DNA of 64,000 nt. Origin: a virus. Position numbers and translations under genes: made by a program. The notes under the pieces are model-generated. The model was not told the origin of the DNA and made no database searches. It worked only from the letters and a program-made list of their open reading frames with translations. Below, piece by piece: positions 8,293-22,412 of this stretch (positions are counted from its first letter, which is position 1; every line of letters starts with the position of its first letter). The stretch spans positions 1 through 64,000 of IMG/VR virus record IMGVR_UViG_3300049043_000070; one strand, given 5' to 3'.

Positions 8293-8295
8293 ATA
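8288..8295 (+). promoter_or_regulatory. T4-type late promoter
   Basis: A perfect TATAAATA lies 41 bases before the giant fibre gene. T4-like phages use this octamer as the whole late-promoter core, read by a gp55-type sigma factor. Confidence 0.75.
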
Positions 8296-8335
8296 AATCC
8301 AAGGGTAAATTATAATCTACGGGTCAGTATTAATC

Positions 8336-11300
8336 ATGCCATTAACACGTCTGGATAACCTTATCAGCCTCAAAAACTGGTAAGTATCTTTATGTTTCTC
8401 CTGATGATTTTAACGCGACAGATGCGTTATCCAACAGAGGCAATTCACCAATTACACCTTTCAAAAGTATCCAGCGTGCTTTCCTAGAAATCGCAAGATA
8501 TTCTTACCTTCCTGGTAAGGATAATGACCGTTTTGACCAGTTTAGCATCATGCTAATGCCTGGTATTCACTACATTGATAACCGCCCTGGTCTTGTAGAT
8601 ACCAACGGAATTAGTGTATTTGGTTTTGATCAAGCACTGAATGCTTGGACTGATAATAGTATCCTTGATATCTCCAATCCAAACAACGTACTTTATAAAT
8701 TTAATAACACGGAGGGTGGTGCGATCATCCCCCGTGGTTCTTCACTTGTTGGTTATGACCTTCGTAGAACAACGATCAGACCTCTCTACGTTCCTGATCC
8801 TGCTTCTGTAACTGTTCCTCGTTCTGCAATCTTTAATGTAACTGGTGGATGTTACTTCTGGCAGTTTACTATTAAAGATGGTCAGACAACTTCAGAATCA
8901 CCACTTTATAATTCTGCTGCTGGAACTGGTGAAGTTTATTATGATCCTAATGATTTTACCAAACTTACTGCTCCCAACTATTCTCACCACAAACTTACAG
9001 TATTTGAATATGCTGATACTGAAGAGTTAGGACTATTCTATAGAAAGATTGCTAAGGCATTCTCGGCATATCAACCAACTATTGATGATCCAGGTGAATT
9101 TGGTTTCAACATTCAAGAAAACAGAATTGTTGGACCTCTTTCTGATAGTCGTGTTATTGAAAGTTTGAAACTTGTTGATGCGACAACTGATCCAAGTATT
9201 CCTGCTTCTACAACCGAAGTTCAAGTAACAACTAAAGTTGATCACGGATACTTTGCTGGTCAGTTTGTCTCAATCTCAAACACCAACATTGATGATGTTC
9301 TTGAAGGATTTTTCCCAATTAAAGAAATTGATGAAAATGATCCTCGTAAGTTTACATATGAAGTTCCTTTCGTTGTTGGTGGAATTGGCAATAATATTGT
9401 ATCTGGACAAACAATCAGTGTAGATACAACTCCTGCTCTCGGACAAAACGCACAAACTCTTGCTGAGGTTGATAGCGTTGAATCTGCTTCTCCATACGTC
9501 TTCAACGTTTCAATTCGTTCAACTTGGGGTATTTGCGGTATCTGGGCAAATGGTCTAAAAGCCACTGGATTTAGATCCATGGTTATTGCTCAGTACACTG
9601 GTGTTTCTCTACAGAAAGACGATAGAGCATTCATTCGTTACGATGAGTATTCAAACACTTGGAACCAAGCATCACTCACTGACGCATTTGCTACTGTTCC
9701 TTATCACGCAAAGGGTGATAGTGACTGGAAAGATGAGTGGAGAAACTTCCACGTTCGTGCTTCTGAAGATGCTTTCATTCAGAACGTTTCTATCTTTGCT
9801 GTTGGTTTTGCTGATCACTTCCTGATGGAAAGTGGTGGTGACATGTCAATCACCAACTCTAACTCTAACTTTGGTAATACTTCTCTACATGCGATTGGTT
9901 TCAAAGGATTTGCTTTCAACCAAGACAAGGGTGGATACATTACTGACATTATTCCTCCAAAAAAAGCAGTAGAAGGATCTGAAAATATTCAAAAGATTGC
10001 TTATTATACTGTTGATATTCAGGGAACCATTCAAAACCCTAACAACTATACAAAACTATTCTTGGGTAGTGATGATATCATTATTCCTGCTGAGAGACCA
10101 GCTGCTACAATTGATGGATATAGGCTTGGTGCTAAATCAAACGATAAACTTTATGTAAAACTTGATCCAGCACCTGGAACTGGAGAAGTCTTCAATGTTG
10201 AATTAGAACCAACTGGTTTCTTAAAGTACATTGCTAAAGGATCTATTTTAAATCCGAGTGGAATTTCTATCAACAGTGTCTATGCCGATGCTGCTAACTT
10301 GATTGAAAGCAATCGCACAATGATCCAAGAAGAAGTTTTTGGATATATTCTTGAAAAGTATCCAAGACTTCAAAACATTCCTTACGTTAATCCTGGTCTA
10401 AATCCAGCGTGCTGGTCGTTACTTTGATGCTCGTAATCTAATTCTTAACAACCGTCAAGAGATTGTTGATACAGCATTCCAGCAGATGGTTGATACATTT
10501 GGTATTGGTAACATTCAAGGTGTTGCGAATGGTAAATGTAAGCGTGATATTGGATTTATTGTAGATGCTATCGCAGAAGACCTTAGAGACGGTGGAAATC
10601 TCAATACGATTGAAGCTACCAAATTCTACTTCAATGGCGATGGAACGCCACTACAGAACGGTCTGGTGGGAGAAGAGAACTATGCTGTCTTTGCTTTTAA
10701 TAGAGCAAGAGATCTTTGTAAGAAAGCAGTTGCTAACTTACTAACAGTAAAAGCAGACATTTATGATCCAGATCCAACCAGTATTCTAGCTCCTTATGGT
10801 GTGATTGCTGGTAGCACTGGTTCCGCTGCTCTCGGACTAAACAGCGAAGGCGTAACTGTTGATGCTTCCAACAAAGAAGATCCTGCTGGTCGTTACAAAG
10901 ATGCTCGCAATAGAATTATTGACAACAGAGAGTTTATTCTTGACGCAGCACTTGCTGAGATTGCTGTTTATCATCCAGATTTCTATATTCCTGGAGATAC
11001 TCAGAGCAACGCACAATCTCGTTTTGCTGATGCGTTCCGTCTCATTCGTCGTAATAGCAAGGAAATCACTGATAGAGCACTTGCTAAGATTGCTGTTGAT
11101 TACCCAGACTTCTATTTCCCTGGTGACGCACAAACCACAGCAGATTCGCGTTTCTATGATAGCTACCGTTTAATTCAGCAGAACAAGACAGAGATTGTCA
11201 ATACTGCTTGGACTAACATGGTCACTCAGTATCCTGGCGTTGCCTCTACTGAAACCAAGTGTAAAAGAGACCTTGGATACTTTGTTGATGCGATTTCACT

Positions 11301-14300
11301 TGACTTGTTCATTCGTGGTAACGAATATTCATACAGATTTGCTGCTGAGTATTTCTCAAATGCTACAACTCCAATCAGCAATGGTTTAGTTGGCGAAGTC
11401 ACTGAGAGTGTTTTTGCTTTCAATCAAGCAAGAACTTTAATGAAGTCTGCTGTTACAAACCAATTAACAGTAAAAGATCTTACTATTACTGCTGATCCTG
11501 CTACTGGTAGTAACACAAACGTAAACTCTTGTGCTAACGTTCGTTCTGCTATTGATACATTGAGCGGAATTGTTACTACAATTGTCAATGCTGGCAATCT
11601 CAATTCAATGCCACAGACGATCAACAAAGGATCTGCCCCTGCTGGGATGAAGAAGTGTGCTCGTGATATTGGATACTTCATTGATGCTATTTCCGTTGAC
11701 GTATTCACTGGTGGAAACAAGCATACTAGAACTTTCATTCAGCAATATTTTACAAATGCTACAACTCCAATCAGCAATGGTTTAGTTGGAGAAACTGCTC
11801 AGAGCAATACAGCATTCAATGAAGCCGCTGAGTTCATGCGTAGAGCAGTTACAAATCAACTCTACCATAAGGATCTTACCGTCACAGCAGATCCTGCGAC
11901 TGGCAATAATCAGAGTTCATCTTCATGTTCAAATGTCCAGTCAGCAATCACCACTCTTGCTGCCATCGCAACAACTGCTGTATCTGCTGGAAATCTAAAT
12001 TCACTTCCTGCTGAGAATGCCGGAACGTTCTTGACTGGAGAAACCAAGTGCCGTAGAGATATCGGTCACGTTGTTGATGCTGTTGCTCAGGATCTCTGGT
12101 TTGGTGGTAATGAATACACTATCGCAGCAACGAAGGAGTATTTCACTAACGCAACAACTCTACTTACAAATGGTGTTGCTGGTGAAACCGGACCTTCTAT
12201 CACAGCATTTAAGAGAGCAGCGGATTTAATGAACCGTGCTGTAAATAACCAGTATTATGATAGAGATCTAACACTTACGCTTGATAATACAGAGGATCCA
12301 GCATTTGTTGCTGATATTCATGCTGATGCTTATAATCTTGTTCTTGATAACAAGGAATTCATTGCGAAGGAAGCATATCTACGCATGAAGGCAGCATATC
12401 CTGCTTATACTCCACAAACTGGAAATACGGAGCAAGATTGTCTAGATGATGTTTATGATGTCTTAGAAGAAGTAATGTGGGATGTCAAGTTTGGTGGTAA
12501 CTCAAAGACTTATGATGCCGCAAATGTTTATGTAACCAACACTCTTAACGGACAACCAATTCAGACATTTATTGATGCTGAGCGTGATGAAGCTGCTAAA
12601 GTATTCACTGAAGTTAAGAACATCGCAATTCAAGTTCTCAGGAATGAAACAGTAACAGTTACATCTGGTAATACTTTCACACAGAAGAAAGATCTTACAA
12701 TTGTTAATGATTGGGATACTGAAGAACTACTTCCTAAGTGTGGTTCTGCTGTCGGCGCTGTTGATACTCTCATGGGTATCATTGTTCAAGCAATTGGTAA
12801 TGATGGTGGTGTAGGAAATCTAACCGGAATTACCAGAACTGCTCCAGCACAACCAACAACATATACTCTCGGCAATTGTTCCGACGTTTTAGCAACAATT
12901 GATACCTTGATTGGCATTATTTGTGACGCTCTTCAAGCTGGCAATCTTAATACTCTTCCACCTTTAACTAATGGTGAATGGGATTGTGCTAACGTCCGCT
13001 CATCAATTGAAAACCTATTTGATATTGTTACTGATGCTATCAGCACAGGATCTCTTGCTCAATTACCAATAGCAAACCCAGGTGACTTTATTGTTAATGC
13101 TACACAGTCTAAGTGCTATCGTGACGTATCTTACATTGTTGATGCGATTGTCAATGACCTCAGACTTGGTGGTAACATTAACAGCATTCAAGCAGGTGAA
13201 GCATATTATGTTGGAAACAATCTAACTTATATTGATGGAGAAAAACCAGAAACAATTGATGCTTGGAACTATGTTGGTCAGTTAGCAACAGCTGCCGATG
13301 CGTAATTTTGATGTTCTTGCTGTAAATTGCGTAACAACATCTGGATCGGCAATTGTGAATGTTGCTGATACTCGTGGCATCGTAATTGGAATGCGAGTTG
13401 TTGAGTATGCTAATACTCCAACTCCATATGTCAATGGATTGCTTCAATCAAATGCTGTTCCTATTTTACAGTAATATTCCGAAAGATACATTTGTTAAGA
13501 GAATTGTAAGTAATACTCAAATTGAATTGGGTGTTGCTAACGCAAGACTTACTACTGGCAATACAGTAAATTCTCTACAGAATAGTACCACAACCAGACT
13601 ATACTTTACATTTGAGAAAGGTCAGTGGGCAAATATTCAGACCAAGAACGGTTACGGTAGGACCAGAAGCATCTAATCCAGATGTTATTCAAGACACTCA
13701 GGCATATACACCTTCTTCTCCAACACAAAGAGAATGTGCTGGTGTTGCTAACGCAATTGAAACTCTGGTTGGAAACATTACCACGATCATCAACAGTGGT
13801 TTAGGAACTGTTGCTCGCCAAGAACAAACTGTAAATACGGCACTTCTTTCTTCAAGATCTACTGTATTTACAATTGATACAACTGGTTATGGTTCTACCA
13901 ATGCTCATAACTTTGAGACTGGAACACCAGTAAGACTTGTTCCACGTCCTCGCTTTGATGTGACGACTGGTAAGTATGTTGAAATTGATAAGCGTCTCAT
14001 CAGACTTCCAAAAGGATTTGAGACTAATAGAACATATTATGTCATTGCTCCTGGTAGAAGAACTCAACCAGAAGATTATAGTGGAACAACATTCTTTAAT
14101 GGAAGTGATCAGACAAAACTGATGCTCGCAACTTCTAAGGAGAATGCTGCTGCCGGTATTTACATCTATGCCGCTGAAACAGAAAGCATTGATCCTAATG
14201 TAGAAATTGATCTTTATCAGTTCATTCTTGATGACAAATATACACTACACAACTACAAGTGTAATCTAACTAACACTGTTAATGCTGGTATTGAAACTGA

Positions 14301-17300
14301 CGTATCACACATTTTTGACGTTCCATCTGCTTCTACAACACCACATAGAGTGTTCTTCAGAGTCTATTGAGGGTGGTCAGTTACCTCTTGTAGCATCAAC
14401 GTATTCTAACGATGCTACAGTCGCTGTTACAAATCCACAAAACGCGAATATAGGTAGAATTAATCCTCAGATTGAATTCTTTGCTCGTTATCAGAACGAC
14501 AAAGTATTCACCATTCACAAGACACATGCTGATGCGATCAACAATGTAAATCCAATTACATTTGCTTCTGGTCAAGTTGGTCTTATCTTTGACGTATTTG
14601 CTAACAAGCGTAGATCACCAATGAAGTTTGATCCAGCATTTACTGATGCTGTATCAACTACTGGTAAGTGGTATATTCAGTGTAAGGATCAAGTAACTTC
14701 TCAACCATTGTCGGTTCAAGAAAGAACATCTTCTGGAGATTACATCAATCAGATTATTCTGACAGACCAAGAACTACTGATATGTGGTATCAGCGTCTTG
14801 AAGATACGAGGAAGCTGATGATAGAACTTATAAGATCCGTTACGTCATTCCTAAGTATCTTGAGAACGCAAGAGATCCTATTAATGGATTTGTTCTTAAG
14901 ACAAGAACTGACGATACTCGTAAGTTAATTCCACAAAAAGTTCTTCTCAAGCCAGTCACTGGTTCAGTATATGGCGCTAGATTTGAGAACCCAGTTCAAG
15001 CTGGAGAATACATTGGTTATACGGCGGCACAATTTGCGTCAAACAATCTTAATACATCTACCGCATATGATCCATACAAAAAGGATTTAACAGGTCAAGG
15101 TATTGAGTATCGTGCTTTTGCTCGCTTTACCTCTGGTATTCAAGCAACTATTCAAGGTGGTCGTTATGTTCAAGACGCACTCAATCCAAACATTAAGTAT
15201 CTTGAACTTACTGTTTATGACCATGCTGTAGATGCTACAAATTTCCCTGGTCTAAGAAATGAAATCTTTACGACTGTTAAGATTACTGCTCCTCAGGGCG
15301 GTGAGTTTGTAACTAACAAGACACAGAGCATTACTGCTAACCAAGTAAGTTTCTCTGGATATTCTTCTGGTCTTGCTAACATTCATGCGTACTACAGTGT
15401 TGGTGGCGATCACTACCTCATCATCAAGAACATTCGTGGTGGTAAGTTAGAGTACAGTGAATATGATAATGTAAGATTTACTCAAGGTTCTGTCTTCGCA
15501 GATATGCTTGAAGATCAGGATATGGGCAAATCATTGCCACTCAAGACACTTATTCGTAAGGGATATCCTGAGTACTACTGGAGACAGAATGGTGCTAACG
15601 TTTATACAATCACTCCTGGCGATCGTATTCAGGACGATGCTGGTGTTGAATATTATGTTGAGAAAGTTGAAGATGCTGGTATCATTGAAGATACATTCTA
15701 TATTTTCGCTTCTGAGACACTACAGCGTCGTATTGCTGGGCAGCAAGATGGTATCTATTATCTTACAGCTCTTCGTGGTAATATTTCTCCATTCCCAACT
15801 GGTGCTGGTGTTATCAACAACTTCAAGAACTACAAGTTCTCGCAACCAGTTAGCAGACTATATCCTCTAAACTATAGAAATGATCCTCTCTGGTTCCAAA
15901 AGAATGGAACAACCAATGAAGAGAAAAATTACTATGCGGCATTGATTGACCCACCACAAGCATTCTCTGCTGCCGATAACTACACTCACGGTCTTGTTAC
16001 CGTTAACGACAATAAGAACTCTGTAACAAGAGAACTTGTTGAAGATATGATCACTCAGAGTGCTTTCATTGAAAATGAATACTCCGGAGCAAACGCAATT
16101 GAAGCACAGGATGGTAACGCAACTTCTGGTTCAGAAGATCGTCGTATTCCTATCTCTGGTAATAGCACCGTTCTTTCTGATCAGAGATACTATGTTGAAC
16201 TCCGTAGACCATCTATTGCTCGTGCTGGTAACCATACGTTTGAATATCTTGGTTTCGGTCCTGGTAACTATTCCACAGGTCTCCCAGCACGTCAGGAAGT
16301 CGTTCTAACTCCTGATGAAGACTTCTATGCTCAATCTAAGAAGCAAGATGCTGGTATCGTCTTCTACACTGGTATTAACTCTCAGGGTGATCTCTACATT
16401 GGTAATAGAAGAATTAATGCTATCACTGGTGAAGAAACATTCATTGATGCTGCTACACTTGTTGACGATGGCGATACAAATGATGTAATTGGCGGTCTTG
16501 TTACAACATTTGATACTCCAGTTACTTTCAACCAAAACATCACAATTGTTGGTGGAGATGGTTCGCTAGTAAGTTCTGTTGAAGCTCCTCTTGTGATTGC
16601 TGTACAAGATGAAGATCTTACACAGCAACGTGATGTACTTATCATTCGTTCAAATGTTTCTTCTGTTGATCCAGTAACACAGCTGCAACAAGACGAAGGA
16701 CTTGATAGAACAGCATTTAGACCTCCAACTAAGGGAGATGTTCGTATCAGCAAGAACAGAGTTCAGGTTGCTATTTTTGGATTTAATGCGAGAGGAAATG
16801 GTCAGGAATACATGTTCCAGACCCACACTTCTTCCGGAATTCCTTCAAATCTAACACCAAACCAAACTGCTCTAATTGCTCAAGGTGGAACTCGTATTTC
16901 AGCAGCACAGTTTGTAACTTATGGTGGTGTATTAGCACGTCCCGGTGATGTTCTTCTTAAGGGCACTGAAATTGGTAAGACTGGATCACTTGGCTGGATC
17001 TTAGCAAATTACTATCAACAAATTCCAAATTCTAGCATCTTTACGATTACATTTGATGGTAGCAACGTAGTTAAACTAACCTTCAAATCTGCTGGTACTG
17101 GTGTTAACATCAGTAACCAGGACATTGGAATTACTTCTGGTTCTCAAATCAGAGTTAATAACTTCTACTATGATCCAAGACTAAATCTAACCTGGGTTGT
17201 TTATTCACCACCTGGCGATGCTTTCTCGCCAACAAATAACTATGTTCACTTCCAGGTAATTGATCAAATTCCTCAAGCAGTAGAGAATTGGGCGGATATT

Positions 17301-20300
17301 ATTGCTGGTACTGCTGTTGGTTCCCCACAACCAAGCATTGAATTTTCAAATGCTACATGGAAAGAAGTTGGAGTTCTTGGCGCTGAAGCTATCAGAACAG
17401 AAACTGAGACAATCGGTAATTACAAATTAGGTATTAATACGATTGCCCGTGCCCCACATAGCGCACATACAAACGCATTTGTTGATCCTGCTACAACAGA
17501 TCCTCGTGCTAACTTGGATCTTGTTGGTAAGGCATATATCAGTGGTAAAACTCTTGCTACTACACCAAACAATTACCTATCAAATGCCAACCCAGTAAAC
17601 AGAACATTTAATGCTATTTCTGATGCTCTCGTGGTTGGTGGAGATAGTCTTGCTCCAACAAACTATAGCACCCTAAGAGTAGATACCAGAACAGTTGCTA
17701 TTACTGAAGCTGGTAGAGGAAATAACCTCGGTAGAGTTGGCATCAACACAGATGAAACTGTAGCAGACAAGCAACTCAATAGAGCATTAGTTGTTGTTGG
17801 TGATGCTCGTTTTACTGAGGATGTAAGGTTCCAGAGAGATATTGAAGTTCATGGTAACGGAACCACATCTGGATCTATTGCCGAAATTAGAACCAATATT
17901 GCTTTAGGAACATTCAATCTTTTAACTGACACTTCATTTACTGGAACTTTAAATCTTGGTAATAAAGTAGAAAATATCTACATTGGTGATTTCACAACAA
18001 ATGATCAGTTTATTCATGTTGGTGGAGATTCTCTACATAGTAATCTATTCCTTGGTGATACACCAGATGCTAGACCTTCTGATGGTGCTTTAACTATCAG
18101 TAAAGTAACGATTGGTGGAGCATATCTAAACAATGAATCGCAGTCATTCACCAGAATTAAGACAAAATCCTTTAAGGTTGATGGTGACTTCCAGTTGGGA
18201 GCAAGAAGAACAATCAATGATACTGTTCGTTTGTCAACCACTGCTGGAACTGTTAGTTTCTTCTCTGATTCTGGTTCAGCATCTACAATTGATTTTGCTC
18301 TTAATGCGTCTGAAATCAATATTGCTGGACAGGGTGGTACAACAACAATCAATAACCAACTTGAGGTTATTGCTTCTGCTAAGTTTAATGGAGACGTTCT
18401 GGTTTGTGGTGGAGTTGCTTCCTTCTTCATTTGTTGGAAGTAGAGGACAGTTCAGGATCAGCAATTGCTTCTCATCAAGATGGAATTATTAATGAGACAA
18501 CATTCAATAAGAATATTGATATCGTTAATGTCTTAGTCAAGAGCAATACTGATGAAGGATATAATGAGGTAGATACTGCTGGTGATGGAGCATGGGGAGA
18601 GCTACGTTCCAAGCACCAATTCTTAATATTGGCGGAACACCAGTTGTTGAACCACAAAGTCTACCAGCACTGACTGGAAATCTATATTATCTACCACTGC
18701 TTCGTGCTCCATTGAAGCAAAATGGAGAGCCATATTTTGTAGAAAATGATTATATCATTATCAACAGTTCTGTTTCTCCTTCTGGACACCCAGAAATCTT
18801 ACAGGTCGTTGAGTTAACAAGAGCAAATGTTGCTCCTTATTATATCAAAGTAAGACGCCAACCACTAGGAACATTTACTGCAGTTCTAAGCAACCATCCT
18901 GATAGAACACCAATTTATAAAGTTAATGTTCAGTTTGATTCTACTTGGACTGAGCAATCTCTTGATAATACTGGACCAACAGATAATGTTTATCTTGCTG
19001 AGTTTGGTGGCACTTTAACAAGTAATGACTATGTAATCATTGATAGAACTGATACAAACAGTGATGGTATTTTTGATCAAGGAGAAGTTATTAAGGTTGT
19101 CTCTCCTCTTGAACAACAAGTTCAGAAATTTAGAATTTCTAGCGATTGTTCTAGTGATCAAAATGATGTATTTGTTGTTAATTCTGTAACTGGTGAAGTT
19201 CAAATTGGCAACCCGAACGTTTCTGGATCTCAGTTAACTCTTAATTCAACACTTAAGTTGAATGGTGGTTGTGGAACATTAAGTAAGATACAGTTTACCG
19301 CAAGTGCTACTGCTGGATCTAATGTATTAAGTGGTATAACTGTAACCAGCGTTGGTAAAACAATTAATGATATTCAAATTGGAGATTATGTACACAATAT
19401 TACAAATCAGTCTCCACTTGAATTTGATAAAGATACTAAGATTGTTGGCATTAACTCTTCTACAAATGAACTATATTTGAATGTTCCTGCCCTTGGATCT
19501 TCTTCAGTTACAGCAACGTTTGAAGCTAGAAGAAATGAAAAACTTGAAGTTACAAATGGTCAAGGTATTACAACATTTGCGGTTGATAGTTGTACTGGAA
19601 CAACACATATTGGATCACAATATGGAAGAATTGATATTGAATATGCTTTCTCTGGAAATAATACTACAAATACAACAACTTCTTCTATTGTAACTGCTTT
19701 CAACAGTGGAAATATTACAAGAGCATATGGTTATTGGTATGATCCACAGATTGCTGCTGAAGGTGGTCCAGATACAACAATTAGAGCAACTGCTACTGGT
19801 TCATCTAACCAAGTTCAGGTTCCTGTTCAATCTCTTGGAGTTGGAACTGGAAGATTTTATATTGATGATCTGGTTTTCATTGGCACCTCAACTGCTGCTT
19901 CTACTGGTGTTGGTAGATTTGTTATTGGTAAAGTCGTACAAGTTATTACTGATGCCCTAAATCCAACAATTGTTGTTTCTGCTCCTGGTGATGGAATAGA
20001 CACCAGTGCTTCTTTCGTCCCTGGCGATAGTGTATTCGCAACAGGAAATGTAGTTAGAAGAGTTATCAAGCATCGTGAGTTTGCGAATATTATTGATGTT
20101 CAAATGAGAACCAGAGTTATTTCTGGAAGTTCTTCTCAATATTGCTCAATTATTCTTGATAAGGGTTATATTGTACAGCAAAAACTTGATTATCAAGGAT
20201 GGATTGCTCTTTCTAATAATTCTGGTGCTCAAATTTGGGCTTCTGTTGAAGGAAGACTTCAAGGCGTCGTTCATGAAACAAGCATGAACGAGCAAAGAAC

Positions 20301-21153
20301 AGATGGTGCTATTCCTTACAGATCAGGAAAACTTGAAGTTGCTAGCGATGTTAAGTTAATTGGCGGAAATCTTGAAATTTACGATTCTGTAAATCAGACA
20401 AGACTATTTGGATTTATAAATGATGATGGACATGCTGATCACCAAGGATTACTTGTTTGGGATGCTGGTGTTGTTGCTCGTGGAGACTTCTTCCTGTTCA
20501 GCGGTCAGGATCCAGAAAACGTAATTACTGATCCATATTCATACGTTCCTTCTTTCTCTGCTGACAATCTAGGAAATGTAACCGCAAGAAAAACTCTAAC
20601 GGTAACTGGTATTCCTGCCGCTGCTCCATCAACAACACTGAAACAGTTCTCTGTTGAAAATCTTGGTCAAAATGGAACTAGAGAATTTGCTATTAAGCAA
20701 GATAACTCAATTGATAGCTTTGGACTTGAAAACTTCTACACTTCAAGTGGAGCAAGACATACTAGATATATTTCTGCTTCATCTCCGGAGGAGGATCTAA
20801 CATTAATTCCAAATATTATGTACATGGTTAATGTACAAGCATCTCAAACTCTTGTACTTACGCTTCCAACATCTCCAGTTACTGGTGATATTGTGAGAAT
20901 TGTTGAAGTTGGTGGAAATCTTAACTTTAATACATCTCTTGTGTTAAGAACTGCTGAAAGTTCTGGAGTGCGTATTCAGGGTGATGCTACTGGAACATTA
21001 CTTGGAGGAAGATTAACACCATATCCTTCCGGTGAACTTGTTGTTCAGACTGCTAATGCTGCGTTTGGATTGATTTATCTTGGAGGAACTGATAGTAATG
21101 GACAAGTAGGTATTCCAACTGCCGTCCAAGGATGGTGGTTGATGGAGGTTTGA
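8336..21153 (+). CDS. Giant virion structural / tail-fibre protein (about 4,270 codons, about 11 frame breaks)
   Basis: The ATG at 8336 (MPLTRLDNLIS) follows the TATAAATA motif. Coding runs with no plausible internal start to TGA 21151-21153, with frame changes near 8372, 10410, 13303, 13465, 13645, 14365, 14780, 14805, 18410, 18447 and 18603. The start resembles giant cyanophage structural proteins (KTGKYLYVSPDDFNATDAL, then SPITPFKSIQRAFLEIARYS). The region 10.5-13.3 kb is built from cysteine-bearing repeats, and 15.5-21.1 kb is beta-rich with many GG and TT turns. The C-terminus (PTAVQGWWLMEV) borders collar-domain fibres. I infer a long fibre or baseplate-anchored structural protein, exported in the virion. 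Splitting it into several genes would need starts and ribosome sites that are not there. Confidence 0.65.
10528..13236 (+). repeat. Tandem protein repeats (KCxRDxGYxxDAI module) inside the giant protein
   Basis: A repeat beginning with a Cys-Arg-Asp motif recurs at about 10528, 11260, 11653, 12046, 12433 (diverged) and 13111. It is followed by a GGN or RGN, an aromatic-rich EYF or KYF segment, an NGLVGE-like turn and an AFNxAxxLMxxAV helix. Copies 2 and 3 are nearly identical over NATTPISNGLVGE. The unit is about 130 codons where complete. A related module reappears at 62.9 and 63.4 kb in another gene. Confidence 0.75.
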
Positions 21154-21156
21154 TCA

Positions 21157-22412
21157 ATGGCAAGTTACGATAGGATACGAGCATCTAAGGCAGTTTCAAT
21201 TGGAACAATAATGCCATGGACAGGATCTTCATCAACTACTACGTTGACAGATTCTGGAATTCCAAAAGGTTGGATTGTGTGTAGAGGTCAAACTCTTAGA
21301 GCTATTGATTATCCACTTCTTGCCAGATTACTTGGCAATACCTATGGTCCATTTCCAGAACCGGGAGGTCCATTCATTGGAATATCTAATAATTATCCAT
21401 TATACGACGAAAATGATGTGTTCAATCTTCCAAATTTAAATAATATTTCACTTGTTGATTTGGAAGGATCTAGATTAGATCCAAGTGATTTGGTAAAAGT
21501 CGGAACTTATATTACAGAAAATGGTTCTGATGCTGCCCCATTAACAAATATTGTTTCTTATGTTGACGTTAATTTTTCAATTGAATCTGATTCACAATTA
21601 GCAGGAAAAATTACTGGAATTACAATACAAGATCCAGCATATTTTGATACTATAAGAACAATTCCTAGGAAACTTGGAGTTGATCACACACCATCACACT
21701 CTCATGCTCAACCTGCTGGAAGTCCTTATCCATCAACTTCTGTTGGTGGTGGATATGTTGCTCTATTTGAAGCTGGTAATTTTGATACACAAGATGCTGA
21801 ATTTCAAACTGTAAGTTCTAAACCTGTAAATCCCAATGAAACAACAGCAGATAGATTTAATCCTGGAGTTGCCGAAGTTACTTGGTATGATGAAGCTGGA
21901 TTTACTCTTCCAGTAATGGATTTCTTTTAGAGATTTTACTAGTGCTTCTCCTGTTGTTCCAGTAATTCCTGGTGCCGCTAGGGCAATTCCTGGATATGGA
22001 AATACCATTGATTATCAAGATCCAAATACATGTATTATTAATGTTCAACAACCGTGCTGTTACTGCCCCATTTCCTCCGGCTGGACTTTATCAGGGATTG
22101 AGAAATCACTATGCTTCTACTGATGTTCCGAGCGAACCAGCAGATAGACGAGGACAAAATGCGAGCAAACCGTATCCGGTAACTCTTAATCACAATGCTG
22201 ATACATGGAATTCTGAAGCACTGGCATCACATAATCATTTTACAGTTGACATATCTATGAACAGAGGTCAAATGCGTCTTCCTGGAACAATTCTCATAAA
22301 TAATATGACTACAGGAACCATTTCTCCAGTGAGTGTTGACAAAGCTTTAAGTATTCAAATCAACCCAAATACTCCTTCTCTTACCACTCTGGTTATAATG
22401 AGGGCATTCTAA
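21157..22412 (+). CDS. Tail collar-domain fibre protein (two frame breaks)
   Basis: About 418 residues after joining across breaks near 21918 and 22055. The N-terminus has the phage tail collar signature (GTIMPWTG, then PKGWIVCRGQTLRAIDYPLL, then FNLPNL). His-rich DHTPSHSHAQP and ASHNHF lie in the centre and C-terminus. It starts 3 bases after the giant gene and its stop overlaps the next start. Collar domains form the receptor-proximal end of fibres in many myoviruses. Confidence 0.7.
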
